Assembly: GCA_964019135.1 (NCBI GenBank)
Contig: OZ025260.1
Span: 26,158,254-26,222,253 of the forward strand
From: Arenicola marina
Lineage: Eukaryota > Annelida > Polychaeta > Arenicolidae
Reading direction: 5' to 3'
Length of the DNA: 64,000 bases
Shown here one piece after another: positions 22,320 through 35,582 of this stretch. The notes below the pieces were generated by a model. It saw only the letters and a program-made list of their open reading frames with translations. It had not been told where the DNA came from and searched no databases. Each line of letters starts with the position of its first letter. The first letter of the stretch is position 1. The position numbers and the translations under genes are program-made.

Positions 22320-25190
22320 TGATACACTTTACTCGGCACCAGCAAAATATGAATAATTATAGTCGTCTGAAAAATGAAATGAATAATTTATTGTTTATAT
22401 TTACACGGTTCAAGGAACGGGATGTTTCATTTTTTTACACACCACCACACCAAGAAAGTTCAACTGAAATGATCGGTCGAACTGAAAGCCGAGAAAATAT
22501 TACAAGATAAACATCGGTTGCCCCCATTTGCGACTATTTGGATCATTTTTTATACGTCCGTATATGTTTCATAGACCAATGTATAAGGCTGTTGCTAAAA
22601 AAAAAACGAATGAGAGATTTTGCGTCAAGCGATCCAATTATTAGCGTTTTGGGGCTGTCTCCAAGAGACCCCACAAGGTGGCAGCACTTCACTAATTGAA
22701 CTCTGGTAAGCAGGGTGAGCGGTCGGGGTGGCTCCACCGCGTGAGTGACGTAGTTTCAAATGCGTTTGACCGGTTTGGGGCTGAGCAAGTCAGGTTTTTG
22801 GGGATATTATATATGCTAGTTATCGTCCTATGTTTTAGTATTATGTACCACAGTCCTGGACCGTTTGCTTTCAATTATGTTGGTGTGTGTTGTCGTTTTG
22901 TTTTTAAAGTTTTTCTGTGATTGTCATATATGGAAAGTGTAATTTGAGTACGAATAAAGATATATATATATATATATATGACGGTGGGTTACATCGATCA
23001 TCACTGAGCTCCTGTTTATGTGTGACCGCCATGGAATGCTACCCGCATGGTGTCAGGTACTGATGGACCACGTAATGGGTATCATTGTTTCATACACCGG
23101 CAGGAGGAGGATTTACATAAGGGGTGACACGGGCTCTCTATCTCAAAGTCCAGAAGGCAGTGCTGCGAAAACGTCCTTATTTTCGTTCTTGCGACTGCAT
23201 GATGACTGGCGGGTTAGGGTATAAGAAGCGCTCTATTCCAGAGTTGACCCATATAGGTGAAATGATTTGTAACCTGAGTTCCAATGTTATAAGGTGAAGC
23301 TCTGTGTCCTGTTAATCCAGCGTCAATGTGTGCAGCCTGCTTACCATCCATTACAAAACTGAAGGTTAGAAGAATATAGCTTCATATGTACTCATTGGCA
23401 TTGCCGCTAATTGTCACCGCAGCCATGCAAAGAGGCATGATGAAATGGACTAGATCAATACGACATTTAAAAAAAAGTCATGGATGCAATGGGGAATATA
23501 TTATGTTACATAACTCGGACAGATAGTTCATCATGAACCCAGTGAGTTTGCTAGACGATACAGGTCTTCGAAAGCGGGTTGTGGTTACCGCCGTGGGCAT
23601 AACTCTAATTCCCTCTCTCACACATACACACTGCCCCTCTCTCTATCTCTCTATCTACATATATGAACTTTCCAAATGCCATCACATGATTTTTTGACAT
23701 TTGACATGTAAAGCCAATACGAAACTAACCGAACGTAGCCAGTTGAAAAGTTGAATACAAGCAAAACTAAGCGTTGATCAACAATAATGAGCCCCCTGCT
23801 TATAAATACCAAGTTGTATCGTGCTGTCCGTGCCCACTACTGTGGAACAACGCGATAAACGCGCTGTGTTTATTTGTGGGTGTCCGGTACTTGTTGATAT
23901 ATCCTTTGTTGACACACCAGTGGCTGGTCAAGTGCTGATAATAAGGACCATATAGGGAGGACATATCTGACTGCTGCCCAACTATCCGATGAGATCCACC
24001 GTTCCCCGCCCTATATGTATATTGATGATATTGTTCTGATGCACGTTTTTGCCGGGCCGGCGAAAGCCCCAAATCGATCGGATTGGGTATCGTCACTCGG
24101 GCATTCTGTTCATTAGAGCCGCAATATTTGATTTCAAGCAGTCTATCGGGCAATAAAAATCACCTAAACCGTCTCCTGGTTCAACCTAAGTTCGGCCAAT
24201 ATCAAACCCATCACTATGAATCGTAATGTAATAAGTCTTATTAAGCCTTATTGGCCTTATTAAATCGAAAATTTCTGTATTAGGCCAAATGCGTCTCTAG
24301 ATATATTCTGTAGATACAAGTTACAGTTCGTCAAATGGCAATCTGAAAAGCTTATTGGTTCATCATTGAATAGCGTTGAGTTGAGTTTTGGTGGGACGCT
24401 TTAAAAGAAAATACCGGGGGGCTGCAATGTGATATAAAAATAAAATTCTGTTGGTATAAAATCTATTTGCCGTTAATTCTTCTGATCAAAAAGAAGGCAT
24501 TATCGAGAAAATCGCACATCAACAGTATAAAATACACATTTTCGCCCATCAAGCGGTTGTCAACATGTTTTGAACACGTGACCAGAGTTAGCCAATCACA
24601 CGCAAGGCGTTGACGTCACTGACGACTACCTTCCGCTGAACCAACACTTTTTCACATGCGAGCGGTGCGTCTTTGGAGCAAGCTGTCGACCTAACACCTC
24701 ATGAATAGTGACAACCGAATTTGACTCATAATGGCACCCTGCCAACAATGACGATGCCCCCAAGACTCCACCCCTACCGGGCGACCAACAGCCCCCACCC
24801 CCCTTTCTAATGCAACACGGCTTCACTGACCATGCGATGCGTCGACAATGACCTGTATAAACAATGCCTGATCCACCATCGTCAACCCCTACAGGTTCAA
24901 ACTGGTCCCCAATTAAATCAGCAGTTGTTGTAAATTAGGTGTTTACTTCAACTTCTTCGTCCGACTCGCCAGAAATTATTATAGATTCCGGTGGTAGTAG
25001 TCGTCTAAACCTAAACCTACTGGTCGCTTCATCGCCGGTGACGTCATCATTAGTGTACTGAGGCGGGTGCCCATGGCAAGTTGGGTGGTCGTGCAAAAGT
25101 GCTTGAAACTTCACTAATGTACGATTAAAAACATATTTTCTGTGTAATGTTTAGTTAATTCCCTATAGTTGAACTGGAAATGTAAGTGAT
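22320..25190. other. No recognisable gene
   Basis: A (TA)n run lies at about 22962-22979. A 117-codon minus-strand frame at 24153-23800 is the longest; it has no domain that I know and no clear splice sites, so it is not called. Confidence 0.45.
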
Positions 25191-25199
25191 ATGGGCCCG

Positions 25200-25445
25200 G
25201 CATTTCCCTTTAAATTTTCCCTTTGTATGTCATATGGGGATAATGGGAAGGTTGAAGGTAGCGTGGAGCCATGTCTTCGTGACAAACCCCCTACTATTTG
25301 CGAAGAACATGGGATCAATATCCTGCTCAGGCGTAAGCATTTGGATATATATGTGGAGCTGGAAACAAGCACCGGCCGCTTGGGATGGCCTAGCAGAGCA
25401 GACTTGACAATAGCCGAACGCGCTACCCATTGGGCCACGGGTTCC
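25200..25445 (-). mobile_element. Old, diverged tRNA-derived SINE (family B-like)
   Basis: It keeps the order of family-B words (gtggagccatgtc, ccccctacta, gaacatgggatca, tatcctg) and ends in tRNA-like sequence on the minus strand near 25385-25445. It is much more diverged than the copies at 31, 37 and 61 kb. Confidence 0.6.
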
Positions 25446-25554
25446 GCGTAGCCCTGGACATAGACGTGCTGTGTCTGGATCTTCACCCCTGCCCACCCCT
25501 GCCCCCCCCCCCCCCTTGTACCCTGTTTCTCTCGATACCGTGCGCCCCAGGCCA

Positions 25555-26175
25555 GCATGGATAGCTGAGGAACATTCTTATACCAGCATGGTAGCTGGTG
25601 AACCTGTCTCTACCAGCATGGTTAGCTGGGGAACCTGTCTATAACAGCATGGTTAGCTGGAGAACCTGTCTATACCAGCAAGGGAAGCTGAGGGACATGT
25701 CTACTAGCACGGTTAGCTAAGGAACCTGTCTATACCAGCATGGTTAGCAGGGGAACCTGTCTATTCCAGCATATTTAGCTGGAGAACCTGTCTATACCAA
25801 AATGGTTAGCTGGGGAACCTGTCTATACCAACATGGTTAGCTGGGGAACCTGTCTATACCAGCATTGTTAGCTGGGAAACTGTCTATACCAGCATGGTTA
25901 GTTGGTGAACCTGTCTCTACCAGCATGGTTAGCTGGGGAACCTGTCTGTGCCAGCATGGTTAGCTGGGGAACCTGTCTATACCAGCATGGTTAGCTGGGG
26001 ACCTGTCTATACCAGCACGGTTAGCTGGGGAACCTGTCTATACCAGCATGGTTAGCTGGGGACCTGTCTATACCAGCACGGTTAGCTGGGGAACCTGTCT
26101 ATTCCAGCTTCGTTAACTGGGGAGCCGGTCTATACCAGCATGGTTAGCTGGGGACCTGTCTGCACCAGACGAGTA
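25555..26175. repeat. 31-bp minisatellite, about 20 units
   Basis: Units of TACCAGCATGGTTAGCTGGG followed by GAACCTGTCTA repeat with substitutions and small length changes. CAGCATGGTTAGCTG is itself a near-palindrome, so each unit could form a small hairpin. The units have no fixed repeat/unique-spacer alternation and are not CRISPR. Confidence 0.95.
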
Positions 26176-26179
26176 TGGT

Positions 26180-27374
26180 TAACTGCGGGGCCCCTACAGT
26201 GACCACTGTGTCGGTCAGCCTGCAGTCGCTCAGGCCGCCATGCTCATTATGTGAAGTGCCATTGGGGGTGGACAGTAGCAATTAACGACGAATATAACCC
26301 CCTTCGTGGGTAAACTTGACCTTCGGGGACAGATGCCCATTATACTTGATGGGAAGAGGCCAACGGGGTACGTACACCAGCGGTCGTAATCCTTCTTCGC
26401 AATGCGTCTTATTCGGTCGACATGACTCTTTGACAGATCAGGGGCCGATTTAGGATTTGCGCTGAAAGGAATAGGTGATCAATCTAGGCAGACTGAAGTC
26501 GACCATTAATCTTCATTACATGTAGTTTGCAAAACAAAGTTTTTTGTTTTTGTTTATGGGATATTTGTTGCCTCATAATGCATCGGGTTGAATCCCCCCT
26601 ATCAAATAAAGATAAACGTATTATCTGTTTTGAAAAATGTAAGAAGTGGTGTTTACAATTCTAATGCTAGAATAATCTCTTTCATCTATTGGATGATATA
26701 TCTCAAATATTACCCTTTCGAATAGAAGGACTAGACGGGTAATACGCTCCTTATATTTCATGTAATTCATGTATTTCAGTGTAGACTGTTGTATATGCAT
26801 GCGCGACAGTATAAGTATATGGAACATTTTTCACTTTTAGCTTTTGGGGGATATGCCACACAGTCCCTATCAAGGCCGAACGTTCTGCCAAAATTCGGGA
26901 GTCAATAACAGTGTAAGGCGGGAGTAAGGCACAACAGCGGCTGCAAAGAACTTGCTTTAATTTGATGCCTCATCAGTCTCTGAGCGCTCATGGTAATAAC
27001 CTATAATGCGCCTCATGTTGACAAAGGACTTAAAACGTCACTCTCAATAGGTTTTCTCGTATAGATGACGTCATCATTTCCCATAATGCCCCGACCACAC
27101 AAGATTAAGCGGGGACCATTACCAACGTGTCTCGTACATCAATCACATTTTCTTATGCTGACTTTTTTTTCTTCTTGCAACCGGGGTTACAAGTGCTTGA
27201 TTAAGAAGCGGATGGAGCCAGGCGCGGCCCCGGGTTTTTGGCTCTCTTCCGATGTTGTAATCACACGGTGCTCTTGCCGTTAGACGGAGACCATAAACAG
27301 ACTGTTGGCAGACGCTGTATTAACAAAAGACACTGTAGTACCATCGAGACGTGTCTCATATTAAGTACTTTTCC
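26180..27374. other. No recognisable gene
   Basis: An AT-rich spacer between the minisatellite and copy 2 of the long repeat. No supported exon or RNA. Confidence 0.5.
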
Positions 27375-29782
27375 ATACTTATTATGACGAAAATTGAAAT
27401 TTTCAATTTTCGCCATATGTCGGTTGGTCGTGTTTGTGTGTATGTATGTATGTATGTATGTATGTATGTATGTATGTATGTCTGTCCCACTCGAAAACGG
27501 GAAGTCTCTTTGTGGCCTAACTGCTACATGTATCGTTTCGCAATCTTTAACATCTTATAGCCAGCTAATAGGGCTACAACATTCTCGTCACGCAGGTCGA
27601 AAGGTCAAAGGTCAAGGTCACAGCGATTTTGTAAAAAAAAAACTAAAAACGCTTATATCTCCGTTAATATTAAAGCTAGAGATCTCGAATTAGTTTCAGA
27701 ATGTGCCCCTCTTTTACGTGCAGTTTTTGGGTATTGTTCACTTTTTGATGCGTAATACTCATTTTCGAGGAAAACGAGGTCATAGGTTTTGCGGAAAACG
27801 CACTAAATGACCTCTGTCAGTTTTTTCGCTTTTTGGTACATTTACCATCAAGCTATGGCTATGCGGTTCAAATATGTCATAGAAATCTGAATTGAGATGA
27901 GTTGTGTCTAATCTTAGAGTTTCCTGATACGTCACGTGACGTAACGATGACGTCACTTTCGGTAATTACAAAAAATCAGAAAAAATCAGCAAAAAATCGC
28001 AAAAATGCGCGAGTAGCATTTTATTGTAGGGAAAGTAGTTCCTCGTATAGCTACAAACTAAAAACAATACCTTCCTATCTTACTTCCGGTTCCAGGGCCG
28101 GGGGAATTTCTCTATGGGACTTCCCATGTTAAAAGGGCTGTATCTTTAGGCTGGGAAAAAATGTTTTGTCGCGTATGTCGCAAGTGCCTCCAACAAACAA
28201 CACCGGGATTTTTGTCTTAGTTAAACATGATACCTAGTAGCAACAGTGTTTATCATATGCAATTGGAGAAAAAAGTGACGTCACAGGATTTTTTTGAAAT
28301 TTGGCCCATGGTGAAAGATACGGCTTTTTGGTGTTAGCAGAGGCTCCCACGGGTGTCCTATTCAAGCCATCACTCAATGCTTGCAGCTGTGGATGGATAA
28401 TACTAAGCTGAATCATAATCTGTCAATATGGTTCTATAGCCACATTACTTTTCGGTATATAGTCGAAATCGTTTAACATGGGATCCTATGGGGAAAAATG
28501 AACTTGATCGAATATGACCTACTTCCGCTCAAGCTATTTCAGTCTCCTTCGCCACACAGTGAGGTAATATCACTTTAAAGCAAGCTATAAGAAACACACG
28601 GCGATCTCTGTACTACTTTTTGTTTCCATGGCAACGAAGCCACTGGCCTAATGATAAACATACAGATTCTTGCCATTGAAAGAAAAATCGTCAAAAATCA
28701 GATAACAATGCTAAAATTGCAATCTTTTCGCCAACTAGTTGCCAATAAGCATCTTCAGATCACTTAGTGCTTTAATCAGGCGAATGTTGTCTAGTTATGG
28801 CGCTAGAGCGCTCCCAAGTGGGACGACACCTTCGCGGGGCCGCCAATGATGAGTGAATGGAGATTGTGTCCATCTTGAAAAAATCGTCAAAAATCAGAAA
28901 AACAAGCTAGAGCTGTGATGTTTGCGTCAAATGGTAGGGTACATTGATGGTCAGAAAAATAGTAAAAGAAACAAATTAGTTGCTATGTCACTTCGCTTAC
29001 AGTGTTCTTTGTTCTTGTCGTCGGTCTCCGTGTTTCCGCAATGATAAGCTAATGCAATTTTTGACCATTTCGCCAAGCCATAGCTGAAGGACTAATCTTT
29101 CTATCGCCTAGCTCTTTAATCGAATAAGTTGTGGCAGTAAAGCTTGGCATATTGCCGCTTGGACGTTGTCGTGCCCCATGCCATAACGTCACCATGACGT
29201 CATGACGTCACATATCTTAAGTAGGCTATTACTCAGCTATTACAAGGTATGGCGACTTTCGGGTTGCTTGACGTTGCAGGTCGTGTTCAGGGACAGTTTG
29301 TGCCGTGTGTAACTTTTTTGGCGCAGGGGATAAGTATGCGTCAAAAATGACGTCATAACTAACGTGCTCCTACGACATGTTGGGTTTGCTTTATTTTCAG
29401 CCACTTTGGCAATAGCTGTCATAGCCCGAGTTGATACCTAGGTTATATTAAAGAAATAGAAGCCATCTTAAGCATTTTTGCAAACGTCAAATGACGTCAT
29501 GTCGCGTCACGATGACGTATTATTAGATAAAAAGTAAAATTCGCGATATAATTGCTCTAGGACGCTTAGTTTGGCCGCTAGAGCGCTCGCAAGAGTTGCA
29601 CCCCCCCTTTGCTGAGGCTCCCATTATGAGTGAATAGCGATATCGACCGGCACTCCTTACTCGTCGATGGCCGCCGTTCGCTTAATAGCGACGCTAGGAG
29701 TCGGGACTGGTCGCAAAGTACACGCCCTTTGACCCAAAGTCGATTTTCGTCATCATCAGTGTCCTCACTGACTTCTTGTTGG
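27375..29782 (+). mobile_element. Long non-coding repeat, copy 2 (CRE-rich)
   Basis: This is the second copy of the element at 14137-16775, in the same orientation. It matches closely from cttattatgacgaaaattg at the left to attattagataa near 29530, then diverges, and matches again at 29740-29782 (gattttcgtcatcatcagtg). It has the same hairpin left end, (TATG)n run and aggtcaaaggtcaaggtcac cluster, and also six TGACGTCA sites. It is non-coding. Confidence 0.8.
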
Positions 29783-29789
29783 TATGGCA

Positions 29790-31144
29790 AGGCAAATGGC
29801 ATCTCAAAAATATGCTTTAGTTTGGCATACGGTCAAGGAGAAAAACGTATCGAGTGATATGTAATCTGGTACAGATATTCCTGGCGCCATGTCACGACTG
29901 GTATCCGATATATATTACTAGATATCCGAAAACCGCCAAGGACATTAGCTGATACGTTTATATTTGTTTCCCATGTCATGCTGCAGGCATCGGATTATTT
30001 CAGTTGGCTTTGTATTTTGGGTTTGCCACAACTATTCATATAAAGTATACGCTGCGTTTGGCCCGACTTTGCAAGCTTTGGGCACTCGCAAATCCCAATT
30101 GTCCGAAGCTAAAGCCGTCCATTAACTCACCGAACATCCCAGCCACAACCCAACGCATTATGGCGGCTGTCAATATTTGACATTATCCCCACTGCGCGAT
30201 CCGTTTTTTCAGTAGCCGTTTCGCCGGACAGAGCATCCATGACTCCACGTCTTTAGTCTTTCAAAAAATTACCCATACGCCTCAGCGCATGTCTGATTGC
30301 TAGTAATTTCGACTGCGCATCGTGCATTACAGTAAATATTTTTATGGTCTACACCACTCATATCACTCCATTCCGGGCGCATTAAAACGAACATTATTTT
30401 CCACCGCGAGTCAACAAGAACCAGGCACGACGTGGCGCGACACGATCAATAGAGGGAGCTACTTACCGAAATGTCATTGCATATATACAGATTCAAGACA
30501 ACACCCAGTGTTTACTCGTAAACCGCTCTTATCATCTCGTTGACATTAAATGCATTTAGATGTGACGTGGGATATTGACGGCATGATAGTGAAAGGGAAT
30601 AGGGGCGGGGGGGGGGGGGATGGGTGGGATGGGGGTTGGGGGGTTGAGGGGTGTTGAACCGTTGCGTAACCCATTGTAAATATTGACAGGAGGTGGCAGT
30701 GCAGTTCTCTATTAACTCCACCGACACCTGTATTTATGTGATGAGTGGCTCCCAAACACAGGGCGGTATCACATCACGTGGCCCATTGAGACCAGTAAAC
30801 CACACCTGGCGTTATATCGAACAGCCCACGCGACCTGGTGTTCATATTCAAAACGAAATGAAATCGACCGATCCAGGCTGTCAATCATTCACTGACGTCA
30901 CTGTTGCTTTTATCCAATCATGAGGTCTTCCACGTGCGTTATATCGGACAAACAAGTCGGACAAACAAAGCAGCGTGTTACTTTCTTGTCAGTTTCAGAG
31001 ATGAGTACTTCTCACTTGTACCTTGTACGCATCATTCTCTAGGATTGTCAATTTCATACTCACGAAGAAAAAAAGGACTCAAGCGTGGGCGGGGCTCAGT
31101 GTCGGAGTGTGGATCGGTCTATTGGTGGCTGAGACCCCTTTTGT
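29790..31144. other. No recognisable gene
   Basis: It contains a G run near 30607 followed by a GT/GG-rich stretch. No supported exon. Confidence 0.5.
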
Positions 31145-31156
31145 GCACCGCAAGGG

Positions 31157-31410
31157 TTGGTTGATTATCCAGGACGCTTTAACCAATTTTGGTCATATCG
31201 CGTCAATGGTAGAAGGAAGGGAGAGTGGAGCCATGTCCCCGGGGATAACCCCCTACTCTTTACAAAGAAAGATATGGGATCTTTATCCTGCGACCACACA
31301 GACATGGCCACAGCAGGGCTCAAACCACTGACCCACGTGCCGTTAGGCGCTCAGGTGAAAAGAGCCCTCAATGCGAGCGCTCTAGCCCACTGAGCTGTCG
31401 AGCCGGCTCC
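31157..31410 (-). mobile_element. tRNA-derived SINE, family B, with perfect TSD
   Basis: Read on the minus strand, it starts with a tRNA-like head (gccggctcgacagctcagtg, A box; B-box-like sequence near 31325) and ends in ccaacc. The 12-bp sequence GCACCGCAAGGG flanks it exactly (31145-31156 and 31411-31422), which marks a recent target-primed insertion. The body matches the copies at 37013-37380 and 61645-61901. Confidence 0.92.
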
Positions 31411-31429
31411 GCACCGCAAGGGTAAATTG

Positions 31430-33955
31430 GGCCAGGTTAACATTCAAGATTTTTTTTTTGTAATCTGCCTTGAGTAATTTCTTTAAATATAATAAACGCA
31501 AACTGATTTGTATTCATATATGTGCTTGCAATTTTGCTGATGGCTAATCAAACTGATTTGTCGTTTAGTTATCTGATGTTTTTGATGGAAAATGCAGAAT
31601 GGAAGAAACGTTACTTTGGCAAATGCGTGAAGCAGTGTTACGTTCGTAATTGGACGCATGAGTTACATTCATTTCCATTGCTCCATATTTAAACACAAAT
31701 AACGGAATCCTATTTTTAATGTCGCGGGGTATGCTTTCATAGGAGTAACCTTTCACTTGATGGTGGAACTTGCTGAATGATCGTTCATGGAATTTTCGAT
31801 TTAATGAGGTGGGGAGTGGGGGGGGGGGGCGGGAAGCGACACACATAATCAAAAACTTGGATTCAATGGATGCAACTTATTTCATGCAAGGCAGCAATGG
31901 AGCTAAGCCTTTTAGCTCAGCCATTGTGTAATCATCTACTGCTGCCCTCCAGAGGGCTATCCCGCATTTGTTCAATCCCAGGCGTCATCCTTAGACTCAG
32001 GGATCCATGTCGTTCCTATATGTTCCAAACAGGTTACAAGTCCAATTCGTTAGTTAAATATATTCAGTTGTACGCTCTTTGTAGCCAGTCATCGTGATTA
32101 TTTCAGAACAGACACCGCCAAAACCATCTCGTCAGTTTATTGCCTGTACACCATTTGCATAAAAAATAGTCATATGTCTGCCCAAAAACGGCAACGCCAA
32201 TGCCAATTCGTCAGCTTGTTATATATTTTGAAATAATAGAATACCGCTATGGGATATTTCTAATGCCTATGGAGACACTTTATGGCTGTTCTCCGCGACC
32301 AGGGGGTCGCATACAAATGGGATTGGTCATGATACACTCTTGGGTGGTGGGGGTGAAGGCCACGCATGCCTTTTTGGGCAGTATGTGACTTCTCAAGCCT
32401 GAATTTATCATGCGGCTTTTTATGCGTGCCGAATAATGAGTATAAACAACCGCTGATTTATGTGGGCTTATCATTGGCAGATGTGTCGATAACGGTTATA
32501 CACGACGGGCTGATATTACTCCACCCTCTGGGCAAGTCTGGTCAATACATGGCTGTAATAAAATCCTATTAACGGACAAAACCTTCTCGCCTTCACGTCC
32601 CCATTGTCAACCCACAGCACTGGTTATCAATAAATTGGGAGACAAATGGCAGATTAATGACTCAGAGAGAGCATTATACCTCTGTCAACGGAAAGCCCCG
32701 TCACGTGATACCACATCATGGCCACGGCAGCGCCGCCTGTCGCGTGTTTTCGTAAGATTGATCATATTGGTGCTGACTCCTAGCGTTACAGATATTAGGG
32801 GGATAATTGGGTCAATAAGGGGATCGCATTCCGAAGGAGGCCTTGGCCCGCGTATCACGTGACTCTGGACTGTCAGAGTTCACGTGTGAGACTGTCAGAT
32901 TTGTTGTTGTATCCGTTATACTTCAGGCGGGCCCTATGACACAATTAGCAAATCTTTGTTAGCAAGCTTTCAGCAAAAAGATCGTTGTAATATTTGTAAA
33001 CCAATTTCTCAGCCACTTGTGATTGTTCAAGAGGAATTGCACGTGTATATAAGCAAAGGCGATTTGCGAAAATGCGTTTGAAGAAATGCATTTCGGAATA
33101 TGCGTTCGGATATCGCTTGAAGCTGTATTTTACATTGCATTCATGTCGGTTCTTTCATATTCAAAATTCGTGTTTTATTGAACAAAACAGTGACATTTCA
33201 TTCTGTGTTGTCTTCTTATGCATGTCGTAATAGGGAAATCATCATGACCGGATTCGAGAACACTAAATTAACGTGTAGCATATGATATTACAATCAGCGA
33301 AGGGATAGGTTGCACTTTCCATGTGTTCTGGTACGCATATCCGAGTACAAACGAGGAAGTTGCGTGTATAATACAAGAGGCCAGTGCACTGGATGTTGAC
33401 ATCAAACAGACCGTTGAGTGGGACTTATTGAGAGCCGTATTTGCCAGTCTCTCGAGCAAAAACCAATATTCAGACCCTCTCGCGCCATTTAGTAGAAACA
33501 CATCAAAGGAGTGACGAAACGCCCACGCCACTAGGAGTGCTGCATGCCCTGAATGGCGCACCACGTGGCCGGAAAATAGTCTAACGTTGCGAAGGACAAC
33601 CGCGATCTAGAAGCCGTTAAATAATTTTACGACAATCGTCAAATCAGATGTCATGCTCTCCCAAGAACAAAAATATATTTAAACGGAACCCATATATTAA
33701 GCATAACTAAGACATTATGCATTCTTACTTTGGCTTTACGGTTACGTAGGATAATTTTGTAACTGTTAAAAAGGTGTAGGGTCTACGCAAACAACTTCAT
33801 TTTATTGCCAATGGACTATACGTTGCTTCTACGCGACGCTAGATGGCAGCACATTTCGTTCTTCATTCCCATTGTATTTTTCTGTCGATGCGAATAAAGA
33901 TGTCGTTATTATTATTGGTGTTAAAAGAACTATTAGCAGGTCAAGTTTATCCAGT
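31430..33955. other. No recognisable gene
   Basis: A mixed spacer with one G run near 31818. Short open frames on both strands (for example near 33300-33560) have no recognised domains. Confidence 0.45.
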
Positions 33956-33959
33956 CTCC

Positions 33960-35060
33960 CAGGACTTTTTTTAAAAATTTAATTTACTATAACAAAATCA
34001 CATATCAAAAGAAACCACCATATAGAATAAATGGGTGCCACTTAGATATAAACGATGACATGTTTTTACTATCGCTGATATACTGTTCTATCTTAAAATC
34101 ATACAAACTGTTGTTCTGAGCCCCCTGAAGATTAGGGATTTCATTAAGCCATTTACATCTATACACATATCTCTTCGTAATTAAACAAATATGATTAAAA
34201 AGTCGCTCATGCGATGAGTGTTCTAACCCTAATAAACAGGATTGACGCGTTGGAGTCGGAGATGTCAAGCATATGTTATTTACCTAATCAAATACCCTGA
34301 ACCCTAAACTCCTCCTCTGAGTTAATTATTTGACATTTATGCAAAAAATGATTTGTGACCAATGCTAAATTCAGTAACAGGAACTGAAAGCTTCTGTTTT
34401 TTCAGTACAGGGCAATGGTAACTTATAATACTGGCACCAATTAGCTGTCTCTATATCAATGTCTAAATACTGACACCACCGTTCTTCGTTCTTTTACTGT
34501 AGCTTAAAAACTTGACCAGTAACTTATGACTGTAATTGCATAAACGCGCCATTCTTATTCAATTCGCCCACTTGCCAGTTACGTTATCCAGTTTTTTACC
34601 TGTTCATCAACTATATCATTAATAAAGACAACCCCCCGCCCACTCCATGCCTCCATGCCTAGGTTTCTCTTTATTCCACACGAATTCCCGAGTTAGACGA
34701 TTAATTCAGTTCAGATAATATTTACCTTGTATAGGCAGAACAGACAAAACGTGAATGAGTTAAGGCAGAACGATAACCTTTACTACAGTACTTCTACCGC
34801 TTGAGAACAAATTTCTCTTGCCATACATAACGAGTACACCTTCAAATTGAGCTAGCATGCTACTGCAATTAATATTAACCATAGCTCTCAAATTAGCTTT
34901 AAACTTCATACCGAGTAATGTAAACTCCTCAGACCAAGTAAGATTTAGATCGGGACATAGGGTTTGGCGATCTTTAGCAATTTGACCTAAGCAGACAGCT
35001 TTAGTTTTATCAACATAAACCGGAACAGAATTTGAACATTTCCAGAACCCGTAACGCATT
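33960..35060 (-). mobile_element. LINE remnant: reverse transcriptase end and C-terminal region
   Basis: The minus-strand frame at 35059-34760 reads VDKTKAVCLG, then WSEEFTLLGMKF, then GKRNLFSSGRSTVVKVIVLP. These are the catalytic-domain end and thumb motifs of a non-LTR (LINE) reverse transcriptase of the L1/Tx1-like group. Further downstream, 34268-34005 reads FNHICLITKRYVYRCKWLNEIP and IEQYISDSKN..FISKWHP, the typical C-terminal end of the same proteins. Between them (34270-34760) the frame is not continuous, and the endonuclease and most of the reverse transcriptase are missing, so this is a 5'-truncated, frameshifted, inactive copy. Confidence 0.8.
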
Positions 35061-35224
35061 TCTTAGGATGTAAGGTAACTGAGATCGACAGGTTCTTTGT
35101 TCCTGTTTAATTTTGCCATGCTAAACCAGGGCAGTATCTCTTTATTCAGCCACTTACCGCACCTTACCATCCTGGTCGTGTTATCAACGAAGCCGTGAAT
35201 CGTCACCTATCCGAGCAATATTAG

Positions 35225-35582
35225 GGGAGGGGGGTGGCGGGGTGGGGGTGGGGGGGGGGGGGGGTCAAGTTGTATTTGCGTTCCTCGGGATTGTGCTTTT
35301 CATTTCACCGTGAACTGGTAATGAGGAAAATAATTCTTCGTGAACTGGGATTGGAGTACTAGCCGACCGCCGTGATCAAAGATTTTCAGTAATCGTGAAC
35401 TGGGAATTTTAATATTAAATAACCGTGAATCGGTAAAAGCGTCAATTTAGTATCGTGTATCCGCCCTTCCATTGCATGCGGCGAGTTCTGTTTTGAATTC
35501 ATCGTGACCTATGAATAAAGAAATTTATTCTTCGTGATCTTTGAACAACGACCTCTTCCCCTTGAACCCCCCCCCCCCCCCA
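35225..35582 (+). mobile_element. Poly-G-ended MITE, copy 1
   Basis: A G run at the left and a C run at the right bound about 310 bp (tatttgcgttcc, catttcaccgtgaactgg, gaataaagaaatttattctt) that recur at 59873-60182. The word cgtgaactggga or a variant repeats several times inside. It has no coding capacity. Confidence 0.8.

Noticed and set aside
23800-24153. 117-codon minus-strand open frame
   Set aside because: The composition is protein-like, but there is no known domain, signal peptide or splice evidence; about what chance gives in a window this size.
25555-26175. CRISPR-like regular array
   Set aside because: Units are contiguous and drift in sequence, with no unique spacers between constant repeats. 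It is a minisatellite in an animal genome.
14137-29782. Long terminal repeats of one large element with 14137-16775 and 27375-29782 as its ends
   Set aside because: The 10.6 kb between the two copies shows no gag, pol or other element genes, and the copies have internal structure of their own. Two separate copies of one repeat explain the data better.
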